Counted from the first letter of the stretch, positions 16,014 to 24,548 are shown. The stretch is 32,425 nucleotides of DNA from a bacterium (GCA_018822805.1 JAHJJU010000081.1:1-32425), one strand, 5' to 3'. Notes: generated by a model not told the origin, from the sequence alone. A program made the numbers and translations.

Positions 16014-16694
16014 ATGAAAAATAGAATAGATTTAGAGGCTTCGTGGTTGGTACTCTTAGAAGATGAATTTGATAAACCATACATGCAAACATTAAAAAAC
16101 TTTCTCTTTACAGAGAAAGAATTGGGAAAAAATATTTTACCTCGAGCATCTTTATGGTTTAATGCTTTAAATTCTACACCACTAGATAAGGTGAAAGTGG
16201 TTATTTTAGGACAAGACCCGTACCCTACGGTTGGTCATGCACATGGACTCTGTTTTTCGGTACTCCCAGAGGTTCAACCTCTTCCTAAATCATTACTTAA
16301 TATTAATAAAGAGTTACAAGATGATTTAGGTATCAATAATTTTAATACAGGTTACTTACAGCCATGGGCAGAACAGGGAGTTTTACTGTTAAATGCCGTA
16401 CTCACGGTAGAAGCAGGAAAAACAAATGCACACCAAGGCAAAGGATGGGAACAGTTTACCGATAGAGTGATTCAAGTGATTAGTGAACATTGTGACAATG
16501 TAGTTTTTGTTTTGTGGGGTGCTTATGCTCAAAAAAAAGGAGCTGCGATTGATGGCACAAGACATCTTATTATTAAATCTCCTCACCCTTCGCCACTATC
16601 GGCATATCGTGGTTTTTTTGGAAGTAGACCGTTTAGTAGAGCCAATGAATATTTAATGGCTCATGGAAAAAATGAAATTAATTGGAAGGTTTGA
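16014..16694 (+). CDS. ung: Uracil-DNA glycosylase (family 1)
   Basis: A 226-residue base-excision repair enzyme that removes uracil from DNA. The water-activating loop G-Q-D-P-Y-P is at 66-71 (D68), F81 is the uracil-stacking residue in C-F-S, N127 in L-L-L-N reads uracil, and the leucine/minor-groove loop H-P-S-P-L-S is at 191-196 (H191). Length matches E. coli Ung (229). The start is fixed by the family N-terminus, S-W at 10-11 with D-K-P-Y at 20-23. The gene lacks a visible ribosome site and may be leaderless. lptE follows after 4 nt. Confidence 0.97.
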   Translation: MKNRIDLEASWLVLLEDEFDKPYMQTLKNFLFTEKELGKNILPRASLWFNALNSTPLDKVKVVILGQDPYPTVGHAHGLCFSVLPEVQPLPKSLLNINKELQDDLGINNFNTGYLQPWAEQGVLLLNAVLTVEAGKTNAHQGKGWEQFTDRVIQVISEHCDNVVFVLWGAYAQKKGAAIDGTRHLIIKSPHPSPLSAYRGFFGSRPFSRANEYLMAHGKNEINWKV

Positions 16695-16698
16695 TAAA

Positions 16699-17217
16699 AT
16701 GCGAAAGATAAAACAGATACCATTGCTTTTGGGAGTAGTAATACTATTAACAGCCTGTGGGTATAAGCCATCAGCACACTATGCAGCACCGGTATTAGGA
16801 GAAAAAGTCTATACTGAAATTGAAGTTTCTCTTTCAGATCCAGAGAACTCTGTTTTGACTAAAGATGCCTTGAATAGAGCATTGCATACGCGTCTAAAGA
16901 GAATTGTAACTAAAAAAGAAAAAGCTGACAGTACGATTCGTGTGGTGTATGATACAATTCGTTTTGTGCCACTACAGTACAATAGACAGGGATATGTTGT
17001 TCATTATCAGGCACATATTACTTTGGGGTTCACCTTTATTAAAGGCGAGAAGAGTGAAAAACGTCAGATTATTGGTCGTTATGAATTCCCTATTCGTCCC
17101 AGTGCAATTATCTCCAATGATTTACGTTTGAAAGCAATTGAAAAAGGTTCCATTAAAGCACTTGATCAATTTATAGCTTATATTTCGGCTAAAGGTCTTT
17201 TTAGTGATGGAAAATAG
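16699..17217 (+). CDS. lptE: LPS assembly lipoprotein LptE-like
   Basis: A 172-residue outer-membrane lipoprotein. Residues 1-19 are a signal peptide ending L-L-T-A-C with C20 lipidated; the C-G-Y-K that follows is typical of LptE. The rest shows strands and a helix as in the LptE plug of the LptD pore, which inserts lipopolysaccharide. The ATG at 16699 was chosen because it has GGAAGG 9 nt upstream and directly starts the signal peptide; an ATG at 16663 lies inside ung and adds 12 poor residues. It starts 4 nt after ung and overlaps folC by 11 nt. Assignment rests on the lipobox, length and locus, because LptE sequences diverge strongly. Confidence 0.8.
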   Translation: MRKIKQIPLLLGVVILLTACGYKPSAHYAAPVLGEKVYTEIEVSLSDPENSVLTKDALNRALHTRLKRIVTKKEKADSTIRVVYDTIRFVPLQYNRQGYVVHYQAHITLGFTFIKGEKSEKRQIIGRYEFPIRPSAIISNDLRLKAIEKGSIKALDQFIAYISAKGLFSDGK

Positions 17218-18382
17218 ATTTTCATTTGAAACATTTATACAAAAGAAACCTCTCTACTATAAAAAGATAGACCATCAGCGTGTGCATAAAGCCTATGCGA
17301 TGCTCAAACCTGAAATTTGTCAACCTTTAACCATTCATATTGTGGGTACAAATGGAAAAGGGAGTACGGGACGAATTATGGCAACCCTTTTACATGAAGC
17401 CGGAAAAAGGGTAGGGCATTTTTCTTCACCTCATATTTTGAAGTTTAATGAGCGTATTTGGATTGAGGGTGAAGATATCTCAAATGAAGCTTTAGAAAAA
17501 GCACATGCCAAGCTTTATACCATTTTAGGTCAAGCAATGAGTGAAAGTTTAAGCTATTTTGAGTACACAACACTCTTAGCATTTGTTGCAATGCAAGAAC
17601 TTGATGTTATGATACTCGAAGCTGGACTTGGAGGTGAGTTTGATGCCACTAATGTTTGCTCAAAAGCATTAAGTGTTATTACTCCTATAGGTCTGGATCA
17701 TCAAGATTTTTTAGGTGACACGATAGAAAGTATTGCTCGAACCAAGTTAAACTCTATGGAAAAAGAGGTGGTGTTGGCACTTCAATCTTACCCTGAAGTT
17801 TATGCTGTGGCTGATGGGGTAGCTCAAGAGAAAAATGCTACTGTACATAGAGTAGAGCGTGAAGTATCCAATGAGTTATTGAGCATTACCGAAGCGTTGG
17901 GATGGGCTGACTATCTATATGAAAATGCAAAATTAGCCCTGAAAGCTTTGGATATTTTGGCATTACCTTATCGTTTAGAAGATTTAAGAAAGGTGGTACT
18001 TTTTGGTCGTTTTTATCCTTTATTGGAAAATGTTATTATTGATGTTGGGCACAATCTTTTAGCAGCGAAGCGTGTGGTTAAAGCTTTAAAGAAAAAATAT
18101 AATGAAAAAAAAGTGGTTTTAGTCTATAATGCTTTGGATGATAAAGATTATAAAAGCATTCTTTTAGAATTTAAACCTATAATTAAACGGGTAGAAATTA
18201 TTCCTATTGAGACCCGGCGTGCTGTGAATCAGAGTGATCTAAAGAAAGTACTAGATGGGTTGAATATAGCGTACACATACTACACTCAACTTAATCAAGA
18301 AGATGAGTATTTTGTTTTTGGTTCATTTTATCTTGTAGAAGCATTTTTAAATAAAATTGAACACAACATTAAAGATAAATAA
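17207..18382 (+). CDS. folC: Bifunctional folylpolyglutamate / dihydrofolate synthase-like (Mur ligase family)
   Basis: A 391-residue ATP-dependent ligase that adds glutamate to folates. The P-loop G-T-N-G-K-G-S is at about 47-53, followed by F-S-S-P-H-I-L-K-F-N-E-R-I at about 72-84 and the E-A-G-L-G-G-E-F-D-A-T-N box, all typical of FolC. The C-terminal domain has I-D-V-G-H-N. A GTG directly before the ATG (17204) is an equally possible start; an AAAGG site is 8 nt before the GTG and 11 nt before the ATG. The start lies inside the end of lptE, so translation is probably coupled. Confidence 0.93.
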   Translation: MENRFSFETFIQKKPLYYKKIDHQRVHKAYAMLKPEICQPLTIHIVGTNGKGSTGRIMATLLHEAGKRVGHFSSPHILKFNERIWIEGEDISNEALEKAHAKLYTILGQAMSESLSYFEYTTLLAFVAMQELDVMILEAGLGGEFDATNVCSKALSVITPIGLDHQDFLGDTIESIARTKLNSMEKEVVLALQSYPEVYAVADGVAQEKNATVHRVEREVSNELLSITEALGWADYLYENAKLALKALDILALPYRLEDLRKVVLFGRFYPLLENVIIDVGHNLLAAKRVVKALKKKYNEKKVVLVYNALDDKDYKSILLEFKPIIKRVEIIPIETRRAVNQSDLKKVLDGLNIAYTYYTQLNQEDEYFVFGSFYLVEAFLNKIEHNIKDK

Positions 18383-18390
18383 TAATTAGA

Positions 18391-18396
18391 TATAAT
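18391..18396 (+). promoter_or_regulatory. Putative -10 box for the bactofilin gene
   Basis: TATAAT lies 8 nt after the folC stop and 32 nt before the bactofilin ATG. An AAAGGAAG ribosome site (18417-18424) precedes the ATG. This suggests that the bactofilin gene, and perhaps mfd, has its own promoter. Confidence 0.45.
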
Positions 18397-18428
18397 TCAT
18401 ACAGAATAAGTATTTCAAAGGAAGAAAA

Positions 18429-18845
18429 ATGGCATTTTTTGGTAGAAAGAAGAAGAAACCTGTACAAGTTAGTTCAGCGAGTATTATTACTCCGGGTACC
18501 TCCATTAAAGGAGAAATTAAATGTGAGGGGAATATTCTTTTAAATGGGGCGTTTGAAGGTGCAATCATCTCTCAAGGTGAAGTTGTTGTGGGGAAAAGTG
18601 GGCGTGTTACGGGTGAAATTCAAGCTCAAAAACTTCTTGTTTCCGGAGAGTTTCGTGGTAACTATACCGGTGAAGTAATTGATATTATGCCGTATGGTAA
18701 AGTGTATGGTGATGTGAAAGTAAACAATATTATTATTGAGCCAAATGCTGTGTTTGAAGGGGAAACAAAAATTGTTTCCGGAAGAATTGAACGTGATGAT
18801 ATTTCTGATGTTCATATTGTTCAGCCCAAAAAATTGGGTTATTAA
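18429..18845 (+). CDS. Bactofilin family cytoskeletal protein (CcmA-like)
   Basis: A 138-residue bactofilin. After a short basic N-terminus (F-G-R-K-K-K-K-P) comes a right-handed beta-helix core with repeating G-x-I-x-x-x-G-x-V hydrophobic/glycine patterns from about residue 20 to 125. Bactofilins polymerise without nucleotide; in Helicobacter pylori the homologue CcmA is needed for helical shape together with M23 peptidases (Csd proteins). In C. jejuni I recall an M23 peptidase gene next to the bactofilin in this locus; here folC abuts it directly. mfd follows after 24 nt. Confidence 0.93.
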   Translation: MAFFGRKKKKPVQVSSASIITPGTSIKGEIKCEGNILLNGAFEGAIISQGEVVVGKSGRVTGEIQAQKLLVSGEFRGNYTGEVIDIMPYGKVYGDVKVNNIIIEPNAVFEGETKIVSGRIERDDISDVHIVQPKKLGY

Positions 18846-18869
18846 AAGTTAGGATACTAAACCTTTTAA

Positions 18870-21863
18870 ATGACACAATCTGATGTTTATGAGTATCTTC
18901 TCTTAGAGGATACTCAGTTTAATGATAAGCTTCTTTTTGTCTGTAAAAATGACAAAGAGTCCCTAAAAACTGCTGACACGGCGACCCTTCTCAAGTATAA
19001 ACCCTTTATCCTTCCCGATTTAAGACTCTCACATGGTGATGATTTACGCTCTTTTCAAGTGGAGATTTATGAGCTTATCGAGGCATTGCATGGGTACTTT
19101 AATAGCAAAGAAAAAAAACTTTTAATCGCCCCACTACGTACCCTACTTATGCCTCTACCAAAAGAGGAGTTTTTCCCAACTTTAGAACTTGAGTTTGCCT
19201 CTACGGTTAATTTAACCGTATTAAAAGATAAACTCTACTATTGGGGTTATACTTTTGTCGATATTGTTACCCAAAAAGGTGAAGTCTCTTTTCGTGGGGA
19301 TATTATCGATATCTATCCCTTGGGCAATAATGTAGCCTACCGTATTTCACTTTTTGATGAAGATGTAGAGAGCATAAGAATATTCTCGGTAGACACTCAA
19401 AAAAGTTCTAAAGAGGATATTGAATTTATACAGATTATTCCTGCCGGATTGGGACTGAATGCTGAACAGTATAAAGCATGGAAAGAACGTGTTGAACAAA
19501 GTTCACTTGACAGTTTTGTAAAAGATATTGATAGTTTAGGTTTTTGGTATCTGAATGAACTGGGGGAAAACTATGTTCAATCTTTTACTGCTCTGTTTCT
19601 TTCTGCTATGCATGAAGAGTTGGAAGAGATATACTCCTTAGATAAGCCATTAATCTATCAAGAAGATTTCAACTTACCTCTTATTCCTAAAGCTAAAAAT
19701 TTCAGAGAGCTAGAGGTCATTAACCCTAACGCCATTATGAAATCAAATGCTCATAAAAAGATAACACTTATTGCTAAAAATGAGTCGATTATCCGTAGCT
19801 CCCAACTGCACTCTTTTGAAAATGTAGCGTTTGTTTATGAAGATATTATTGTTAATCTTATCTCGGATGAACAGGTGTTCATATCGTTAAATAAACCGAT
19901 TAAACGCAAAAAAGTCAAAAAAGCTTCCATTATTTTAGATGAGTTAAAACTGGGTGACCATGTCGTTCATGAAAATCATGGTGTAGGGCTGTTTAAAGGG
20001 GTAGAAAAACGGGTTGTTTTAGGAGCAACGCGTGAGTTTGTTTTGCTAATGTATCAAAATGAAGATTTGCTTCTGATTCCTGTAGAAAACCTCAATGTTA
20101 TTGACCGTTATGTGGCTGATTCGGGTGGATTGCCTATTTTAGACAAGATGGGCAAAGCGAGTTTCAAAAAGCTCAAAGGTAAAGTTAAAGAGAAACTTTT
20201 TGCCATTGCTTCTGAAATTATTAATTTATCAGCCCAGCGACACCTAAAAAAAGGAATTATGCTTAAACGTGATTTGGTAGAGCATCAAATCTTTATGAGT
20301 GAAGCAGGGTTTGTTCATACCGAAGACCAAGAAGAAGCGATTAACGGTATGTTAGAAGATATGGCAAGTGGTCGTATGATGGACAGATTACTAAGTGCTG
20401 ATGTTGGATTTGGTAAAACAGAAGTGGCAATGAATGGGATGTTTATCGCATGGAAAAACGGTTACCAATCGATGATGGTCGCTCCGACTACTTTGCTAAG
20501 TTCTCAACACTTCAAAAGCATGAAAGAGCGTTTTGGAAAGTACGATATTAAGTTAGGAAAACTTGACAGATTTACCACTGGAAAAGAGAAAACAGCTTTG
20601 CTTAAAGGGTTAAAAGAGGGTACGGTAGATATGGTGGTAGGAACCCATGCACTGCTAAAAGCCGAGTTTAAAAATTTAGCCTTTATTATTATCGATGAAG
20701 AGCATAAGTTTGGGGTAAAACAGAAAGAGGCTCTTAAAGAGATAGCCATTAATGTACATCTGCTTTCTATGTCGGCTACCCCAATTCCACGAAGTTTAAA
20801 CATGGCTCTTTCACAAGTCAAGACCTTTTCGGAAATCTTAACCCCACCCGTAGAACGTCAAGGGGTACGAACCTTTGTGAAGTCTTATGACGAAAAAATC
20901 ATCAAAGAGGCAATTACCCGTGAAATGCGACGAGGGGGGCAGATATTTTATGTTTTTAACTCCATTGCCCAGATAGAAGAGAAGAAGAGAATACTCTTGG
21001 AGTTGATGCCAAAACTACGCATTGCTGTGCTTCACTCTAAAATATCAGCTGCTCAAACCGAAAAAGATATGGAATTGTTTGAAGCTGGTGAGTATGATGT
21101 AATGTTGTCGACCTCTATTGTCGAATCGGGAATTCACATGCCACACGCCAACACCATGATTGTCGATGGAGCCGACAACTTTGGTATTGCCGACCTGCAC
21201 CAATTGCGTGGTCGTGTAGGACGTGGTGGAACAGAGGGTTACTGCTACTTTATGGTTGAAGATAAAGAGCGACTTACCGACAATGCCAAACGACGACTCT
21301 TAGCCTTGGAATCGCATTCCGATTTGGGTTCAGGAGCCGTTCTGGCCTTCCACGACTTAGAGATACGAGGTGGAGGAAACATCATCGGTGAAGCCCAGTC
21401 GGGACACATCAAACAAATAGGATACTCTCTCTACCTACGTATGTTAGAAGATGCCATCAAAGAGCTCAGTGGACAAGCCAAAGAGGAAGAGGAGGAGATA
21501 CAAGTTGATATTAAACTCACCATTAATGCCTACCTCAATGAAGAACTTATAGAAGAGGACAGACTCAGACTTGAACTCTACCGACGACTCTCTCAATGTG
21601 AAACCACGGGTGAAGTCTACGAAATAGAGACTGAAATAGCCGATAGATTTGGTAAACTTGATACCATTTCACGCCAATTCATCGATGTGATGGTGATGAA
21701 AGTCTTAGCCAAAGAGCAGAAAATTACCAAAGTAGCCAATGCCGGTGAAAAGGTTTTTATAGAGTTTGCCGATGGACATGATAGGGTGATGTTGAAGGCG
21801 TATAGCAAAGATGATGATGATTTGATTGCGACGGCTATGGGGTATTTGAAGGGGAAGTATTAA
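18870..21863 (+). CDS. mfd: Transcription-repair coupling factor
   Basis: A 997-residue DNA translocase that removes stalled RNA polymerase and recruits UvrA. The N-terminal third is the UvrB-like region. The RNA-polymerase-interacting (CarD-like) domain starts near 356 with L-G-D-H-V-V-H-E-N-H-G-V-G. The RecG-like motor has Walker A A-D-V-G-F-G-K-T-E near 510-518, the D-E-E-H box at about 609-612, S-A-T-P-I-P-R-S-L, and R-G-R-V-G-R-G. The C-terminal D7 domain follows. Length fits Campylobacterota Mfd and is shorter than E. coli (1148). The ribosome site is weak (AGGA about 15 nt upstream). Its TAA stop lies in the 56-nt palindrome at 21860-21915. Confidence 0.97.
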   Translation: MTQSDVYEYLLLEDTQFNDKLLFVCKNDKESLKTADTATLLKYKPFILPDLRLSHGDDLRSFQVEIYELIEALHGYFNSKEKKLLIAPLRTLLMPLPKEEFFPTLELEFASTVNLTVLKDKLYYWGYTFVDIVTQKGEVSFRGDIIDIYPLGNNVAYRISLFDEDVESIRIFSVDTQKSSKEDIEFIQIIPAGLGLNAEQYKAWKERVEQSSLDSFVKDIDSLGFWYLNELGENYVQSFTALFLSAMHEELEEIYSLDKPLIYQEDFNLPLIPKAKNFRELEVINPNAIMKSNAHKKITLIAKNESIIRSSQLHSFENVAFVYEDIIVNLISDEQVFISLNKPIKRKKVKKASIILDELKLGDHVVHENHGVGLFKGVEKRVVLGATREFVLLMYQNEDLLLIPVENLNVIDRYVADSGGLPILDKMGKASFKKLKGKVKEKLFAIASEIINLSAQRHLKKGIMLKRDLVEHQIFMSEAGFVHTEDQEEAINGMLEDMASGRMMDRLLSADVGFGKTEVAMNGMFIAWKNGYQSMMVAPTTLLSSQHFKSMKERFGKYDIKLGKLDRFTTGKEKTALLKGLKEGTVDMVVGTHALLKAEFKNLAFIIIDEEHKFGVKQKEALKEIAINVHLLSMSATPIPRSLNMALSQVKTFSEILTPPVERQGVRTFVKSYDEKIIKEAITREMRRGGQIFYVFNSIAQIEEKKRILLELMPKLRIAVLHSKISAAQTEKDMELFEAGEYDVMLSTSIVESGIHMPHANTMIVDGADNFGIADLHQLRGRVGRGGTEGYCYFMVEDKERLTDNAKRRLLALESHSDLGSGAVLAFHDLEIRGGGNIIGEAQSGHIKQIGYSLYLRMLEDAIKELSGQAKEEEEEIQVDIKLTINAYLNEELIEEDRLRLELYRRLSQCETTGEVYEIETEIADRFGKLDTISRQFIDVMVMKVLAKEQKITKVANAGEKVFIEFADGHDRVMLKAYSKDDDDLIATAMGYLKGKY

Positions 21864-21915
21864 CCTGAGTTCGACGGAATACCATAGCTATGGTATTCCG
21901 TCGAACTCAGGTTAA
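21860..21915. repeat. Perfect 56-nt palindrome with no loop
   Basis: Two arms of 28 nt are exact reverse complements, centred between 21887 and 21888 (centre TAGCTA). The ends read TTAACCTGAG and CTCAGGTTAA. The mfd stop codon, TAA at 21861-21863, is in the left arm. It could form a cruciform or a very stable RNA hairpin that ends mfd transcription. It is richer in GC than its surroundings, which suggests an inserted element. Confidence 0.95.
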
Positions 21916-22000
21916 CAAGTTTCTCTCGTACCCAAACTATTTCCAATTATCATTTTAAGATTACTCACTTTACCTACTATTTATTTAGAAGTTTTGACAC

Positions 22001-22052
22001 GATTAAACCCCATAATCAAATCAAAATATGATATGATTAGACCATATAATCA
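22001..22052 (+). promoter_or_regulatory. Twin operator-like inverted repeats in the fic promoter
   Basis: Two copies of an 18-nt sequence, at 22001-22018 and 22035-22052, agree in 15 of 18 bases. Each is an inverted repeat, GATTA-N8-TAATC (first copy 5-bp arms, N7-8 spacing; second copy TGATTA-N7-TAATCA). A consensus TATAAT (22045-22050) is inside the second copy. The AAAAGG ribosome site (22057-22062) and ATG (22069) follow. A repressor bound here would block the promoter; the wHTH tail of the Fic protein is the obvious candidate. Confidence 0.6.
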
Positions 22053-22068
22053 CCTCAAAAGGTAAACT

Positions 22069-23193
22069 ATGTCGTTAGAAAAAAAGTGGATATGGGAACA
22101 TGAAGGCTATCCAAATTTTAGATACAACCAAGATACTTTAATAGTATTGCTCCAAGAGATTAAATACCATCAAGGTTTACTCGATGGTATCTATAGTTCC
22201 ATAAATGATGAAGATTTAGGAAAAGCACAGATAGAAGTTTTTACGCAAGAGGCGATGGATACTTCAGAGATAGAGGGAGAGATACTCAATCGTGACTCCG
22301 TGCGTTCATCGCTCTCTAATAAGTTTCGCATTGATATAGGTGTTAAAGATAGTTCCAATAGAGTCACTGATGGATTGGTAGAGGTACTTATAGATGCTGT
22401 CTCTAATTTAGAGAAGCCTTTGGATGAAAATAGGCTGTTTTCTTGGCACAGGCTACTGTTTCCTCAAAATGAAAACCGTTTAATAGATATTCATATAGGG
22501 GCGTATCGTACAGAGGAGATGGAGATAGTGTCAGGGGCGATGACAAGAGAAAAAGTTCACTATGTTGCACCTCCTCCAGATACTTTAAAAAAAGATATGG
22601 GTTCTTTTTTGACTTGGTTAAATCAAGATGATGCGACGATTGTAAAAGCTGCTATTGCTCATTTGTGGTTTGTGATTATCCACCCAATGGATGATGGAAA
22701 TGGTCGAATAGCACGAGCCATTTCAGATTGGGTTTTAGCCAAAGAGGTCAACAAACGACAAAAACTCTACTCTCTCTCATCAGCCATTAAAAATGAACGA
22801 AAAGCCTATTATGAAATTTTGGAAAAAACAACAAAAGGTGACCCGGAGATAACGGCTTGGATAGCGTGGTTTTTAGAGACATTTTTACAAGCATTAAAAG
22901 ATGCTAGAGAGAGCATCAAATTTATTGTAGCGAAAACAGCATTTTGGGATAGACATAGAGGTACCGTTTTAAACGAGCGACAGATAAAAATACTCAATCG
23001 TCTACTTGATGTAGGTTATGGCAATTTTGAAGGGGGAATAAATACCAGAAAATATGCCTCACTGGCTAAAGTGAGTAAACCGACTGCTTCAAGAGAGTTA
23101 AAAGACTTGGTTGAAAAAGGGTGTTTAGTCCAAAAAGAGGGAACTTCCGGACGGAGTATTGCTTATGAGGTTAAGTATTACTCTGAAAATTAG
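22069..23193 (+). CDS. Fic family protein with DUF4172-like N-terminus and C-terminal wHTH
   Basis: A 374-residue Fic protein; the fold usually transfers AMP from ATP to a target hydroxyl. Residues 1-85 resemble the DUF4172 N-terminal region (W-I-W-E-H-E-G-Y-P-N-F). The autoinhibitory motif [S/T]xxxE[G/N] is T65-S-E-I-E-G70, making it a class II (N-terminal inhibitory helix) Fic. The active motif is H205-P-M-D-D-G-N-G-R213. Residues about 300-370 are a winged helix with a D-N-A-reading helix S-K-P-T-A-S-R-E-L. It is monocistronic, with no antitoxin gene beside it. The operator-like repeats upstream suggest autoregulation. The target is unknown. Confidence 0.9.
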   Translation: MSLEKKWIWEHEGYPNFRYNQDTLIVLLQEIKYHQGLLDGIYSSINDEDLGKAQIEVFTQEAMDTSEIEGEILNRDSVRSSLSNKFRIDIGVKDSSNRVTDGLVEVLIDAVSNLEKPLDENRLFSWHRLLFPQNENRLIDIHIGAYRTEEMEIVSGAMTREKVHYVAPPPDTLKKDMGSFLTWLNQDDATIVKAAIAHLWFVIIHPMDDGNGRIARAISDWVLAKEVNKRQKLYSLSSAIKNERKAYYEILEKTTKGDPEITAWIAWFLETFLQALKDARESIKFIVAKTAFWDRHRGTVLNERQIKILNRLLDVGYGNFEGGINTRKYASLAKVSKPTASRELKDLVEKGCLVQKEGTSGRSIAYEVKYYSEN

Positions 23194-23262
23194 TCATTGT
23201 ATTTAAACGACGCTTTTTAGTCTATTTTGTTTGATTAAGGTTTATATAAAAAGGAGAATAAC

Positions 23263-23688
23263 ATGATAAAGAAAAGTTTATGGGTAGCTGTTTTGCTATT
23301 CTTTACAGCCTGTGAAGAGAAGATGAAACCCGTAGTAACCATTAATCCTAAACTGGAACGCCCCATACCCTGTATGAAGTTAAATCATCTCAATGTTGAA
23401 AAAGAGGTTCTTGATACCTTTAATACTTTATATGATTTTGATGAAACTTGTGATTTAATTTTGAGTGTTTCGTATAAAACAGATATTGTTTGCAACAGCA
23501 CACAAAATGTCTATATGAAAAATGTAGGGAAGTTTCCAAAAAGTTACTTGAAGTTAGAGTTACGAAAAGGGTTAGAGATGCAGTACAGTTACTATATTGA
23601 CTTGCACAGCAATGTGGATGAAGATGATATAGAAGAGGGGTTTGAGAGGTTGAAAGATGATTTGCTTAAAGATAAAGGAGACAAATGA
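23263..23688 (+). CDS. Putative lipoprotein of unknown function
   Basis: A 141-residue protein with a lipoprotein signal peptide, L-L-F-F-T-A-C, with C17 as the lipidated cysteine. The mature part has three more cysteines (C37, C54 and C71 by approximate count) that could form disulfides in the periplasm, and an acidic then lysine-rich C-terminus. AAAAGGAG lies 6 nt before the ATG. Its stop overlaps the ymdB start (ATGA), so the two are translationally coupled. I do not recognise a family. A similar C-terminal E-D-D-I-E-E-G-F-E-R-L-K-D-D pattern suggests an amphipathic helix. Confidence 0.75.
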   Translation: MIKKSLWVAVLLFFTACEEKMKPVVTINPKLERPIPCMKLNHLNVEKEVLDTFNTLYDFDETCDLILSVSYKTDIVCNSTQNVYMKNVGKFPKSYLKLELRKGLEMQYSYYIDLHSNVDEDDIEEGFERLKDDLLKDKGDK

Positions 23689-24500
23689 AACTGGCATTTA
23701 TAGGAGACATCGTAGGCAAACCGGGGCGTGAGATGGTGGCTAAACATTTGGCAAGTTTGAGAGAAGAGTATGCACTCGATTTGGTGATTGCCAATTATGA
23801 AAATGCTTCACATGGTTTTGGATTGACCAAAAAAAATGCAGACGAACTTTTGGGCTATGGGATTGATGTGATGACAGGGGGGAATCACTCTTGGGATAAA
23901 AAAGAGATATTTCAATTGTTTGACACTTACCCTTTGGTTCGTCCGATTAATTATCCTGACAGTTCACCTGGAAAAGGTTTACTTGAAGTGGAAGTTTTAG
24001 GGGAACGTGTGGCGATTGTTAATGTGATGGGTCACTATACCATGCCGATGGTTCAGAACCCTTTTATAGCCATAGATGAAGTGGTAAATGAGCTACAAGA
24101 AAAAGGAATAAAACATATTATTGTCGATGTTCATGCAGAAGCAACCAGTGAAAAGTTGGCGATGTTGCATATACTTAAAGAGCGAGTTTCAGCTATTTTG
24201 GGAACCCATACTCATGTGGGAACGGATGATTTAATTATTGCTGATGGTTGTTGTTATGTGACTGATGTGGGGCTTACAGGTTGTCGAGATGGAGTGATTG
24301 GGATGGATAAAAAGATTCCTATTCAGCGTTTTATGACAGGTATTGGAGGACATTTTGATGTTCCTAAGAAATGTCAAGCAATTTTTCAGCTGATTGTTTT
24401 TGAACTCAATGATGAGGGTCGTGGAAAAAAAGCAGTGAAATTAAAAATATATGATAATGGTGAAATTCAAAAAGTAGATGCTCGAATAGAGCAATATTAG
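23685..24500 (+). CDS. YmdB-family metallophosphoesterase (TIGR00282)
   Basis: A 271-residue calcineurin-like phosphoesterase. Metal-binding motifs are in order: G-D-I-V-G-K-P-G-R near residues 7-15, N-Y-E-N near 37-40, G-G-N-H-S-W-D near 65-71, V-D-V-H-A-E-A-T-S-E-K near 147-157 and G-T-H-T-H-V-G-T near 172-179. The Bacillus subtilis member YmdB hydrolyses cyclic nucleotides and affects biofilm formation; the substrate in Campylobacterota is not known. It overlaps the upstream lipoprotein gene by 4 nt. It is cytosolic while the coupled protein is exported, so a direct complex is not implied. Confidence 0.9.
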   Translation: MKLAFIGDIVGKPGREMVAKHLASLREEYALDLVIANYENASHGFGLTKKNADELLGYGIDVMTGGNHSWDKKEIFQLFDTYPLVRPINYPDSSPGKGLLEVEVLGERVAIVNVMGHYTMPMVQNPFIAIDEVVNELQEKGIKHIIVDVHAEATSEKLAMLHILKERVSAILGTHTHVGTDDLIIADGCCYVTDVGLTGCRDGVIGMDKKIPIQRFMTGIGGHFDVPKKCQAIFQLIVFELNDEGRGKKAVKLKIYDNGEIQKVDARIEQY

Positions 24501-24542
24501 TCTATTCTCGTTCCAATAATTCACATTTTATGCCATTTTGGC

Positions 24543-24548
24543 TATAAT
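24543..24548 (+). promoter_or_regulatory. Putative -10 box for leuD-leuB, with a leader hairpin
   Basis: TATAAT lies 53 nt before leuD. The predicted leader contains a small hairpin, ATAGG-GTAAAG-CCTAT (24563-24578), just before the AAAGGA ribosome site (24583-24588). No leader peptide rich in leucine codons is visible. Confidence 0.45.

Noticed and set aside
16663-16698. A longer LptE start inside ung
   Set aside because: The extra residues precede and spoil the lipoprotein signal; the ATG at 16699 has GGAAGG in front.
22069-23193. A Fic/antitoxin (doc-phd or FicTA) module
   Set aside because: There is no small antitoxin gene on either side, and the inhibitory motif is within the Fic protein itself.
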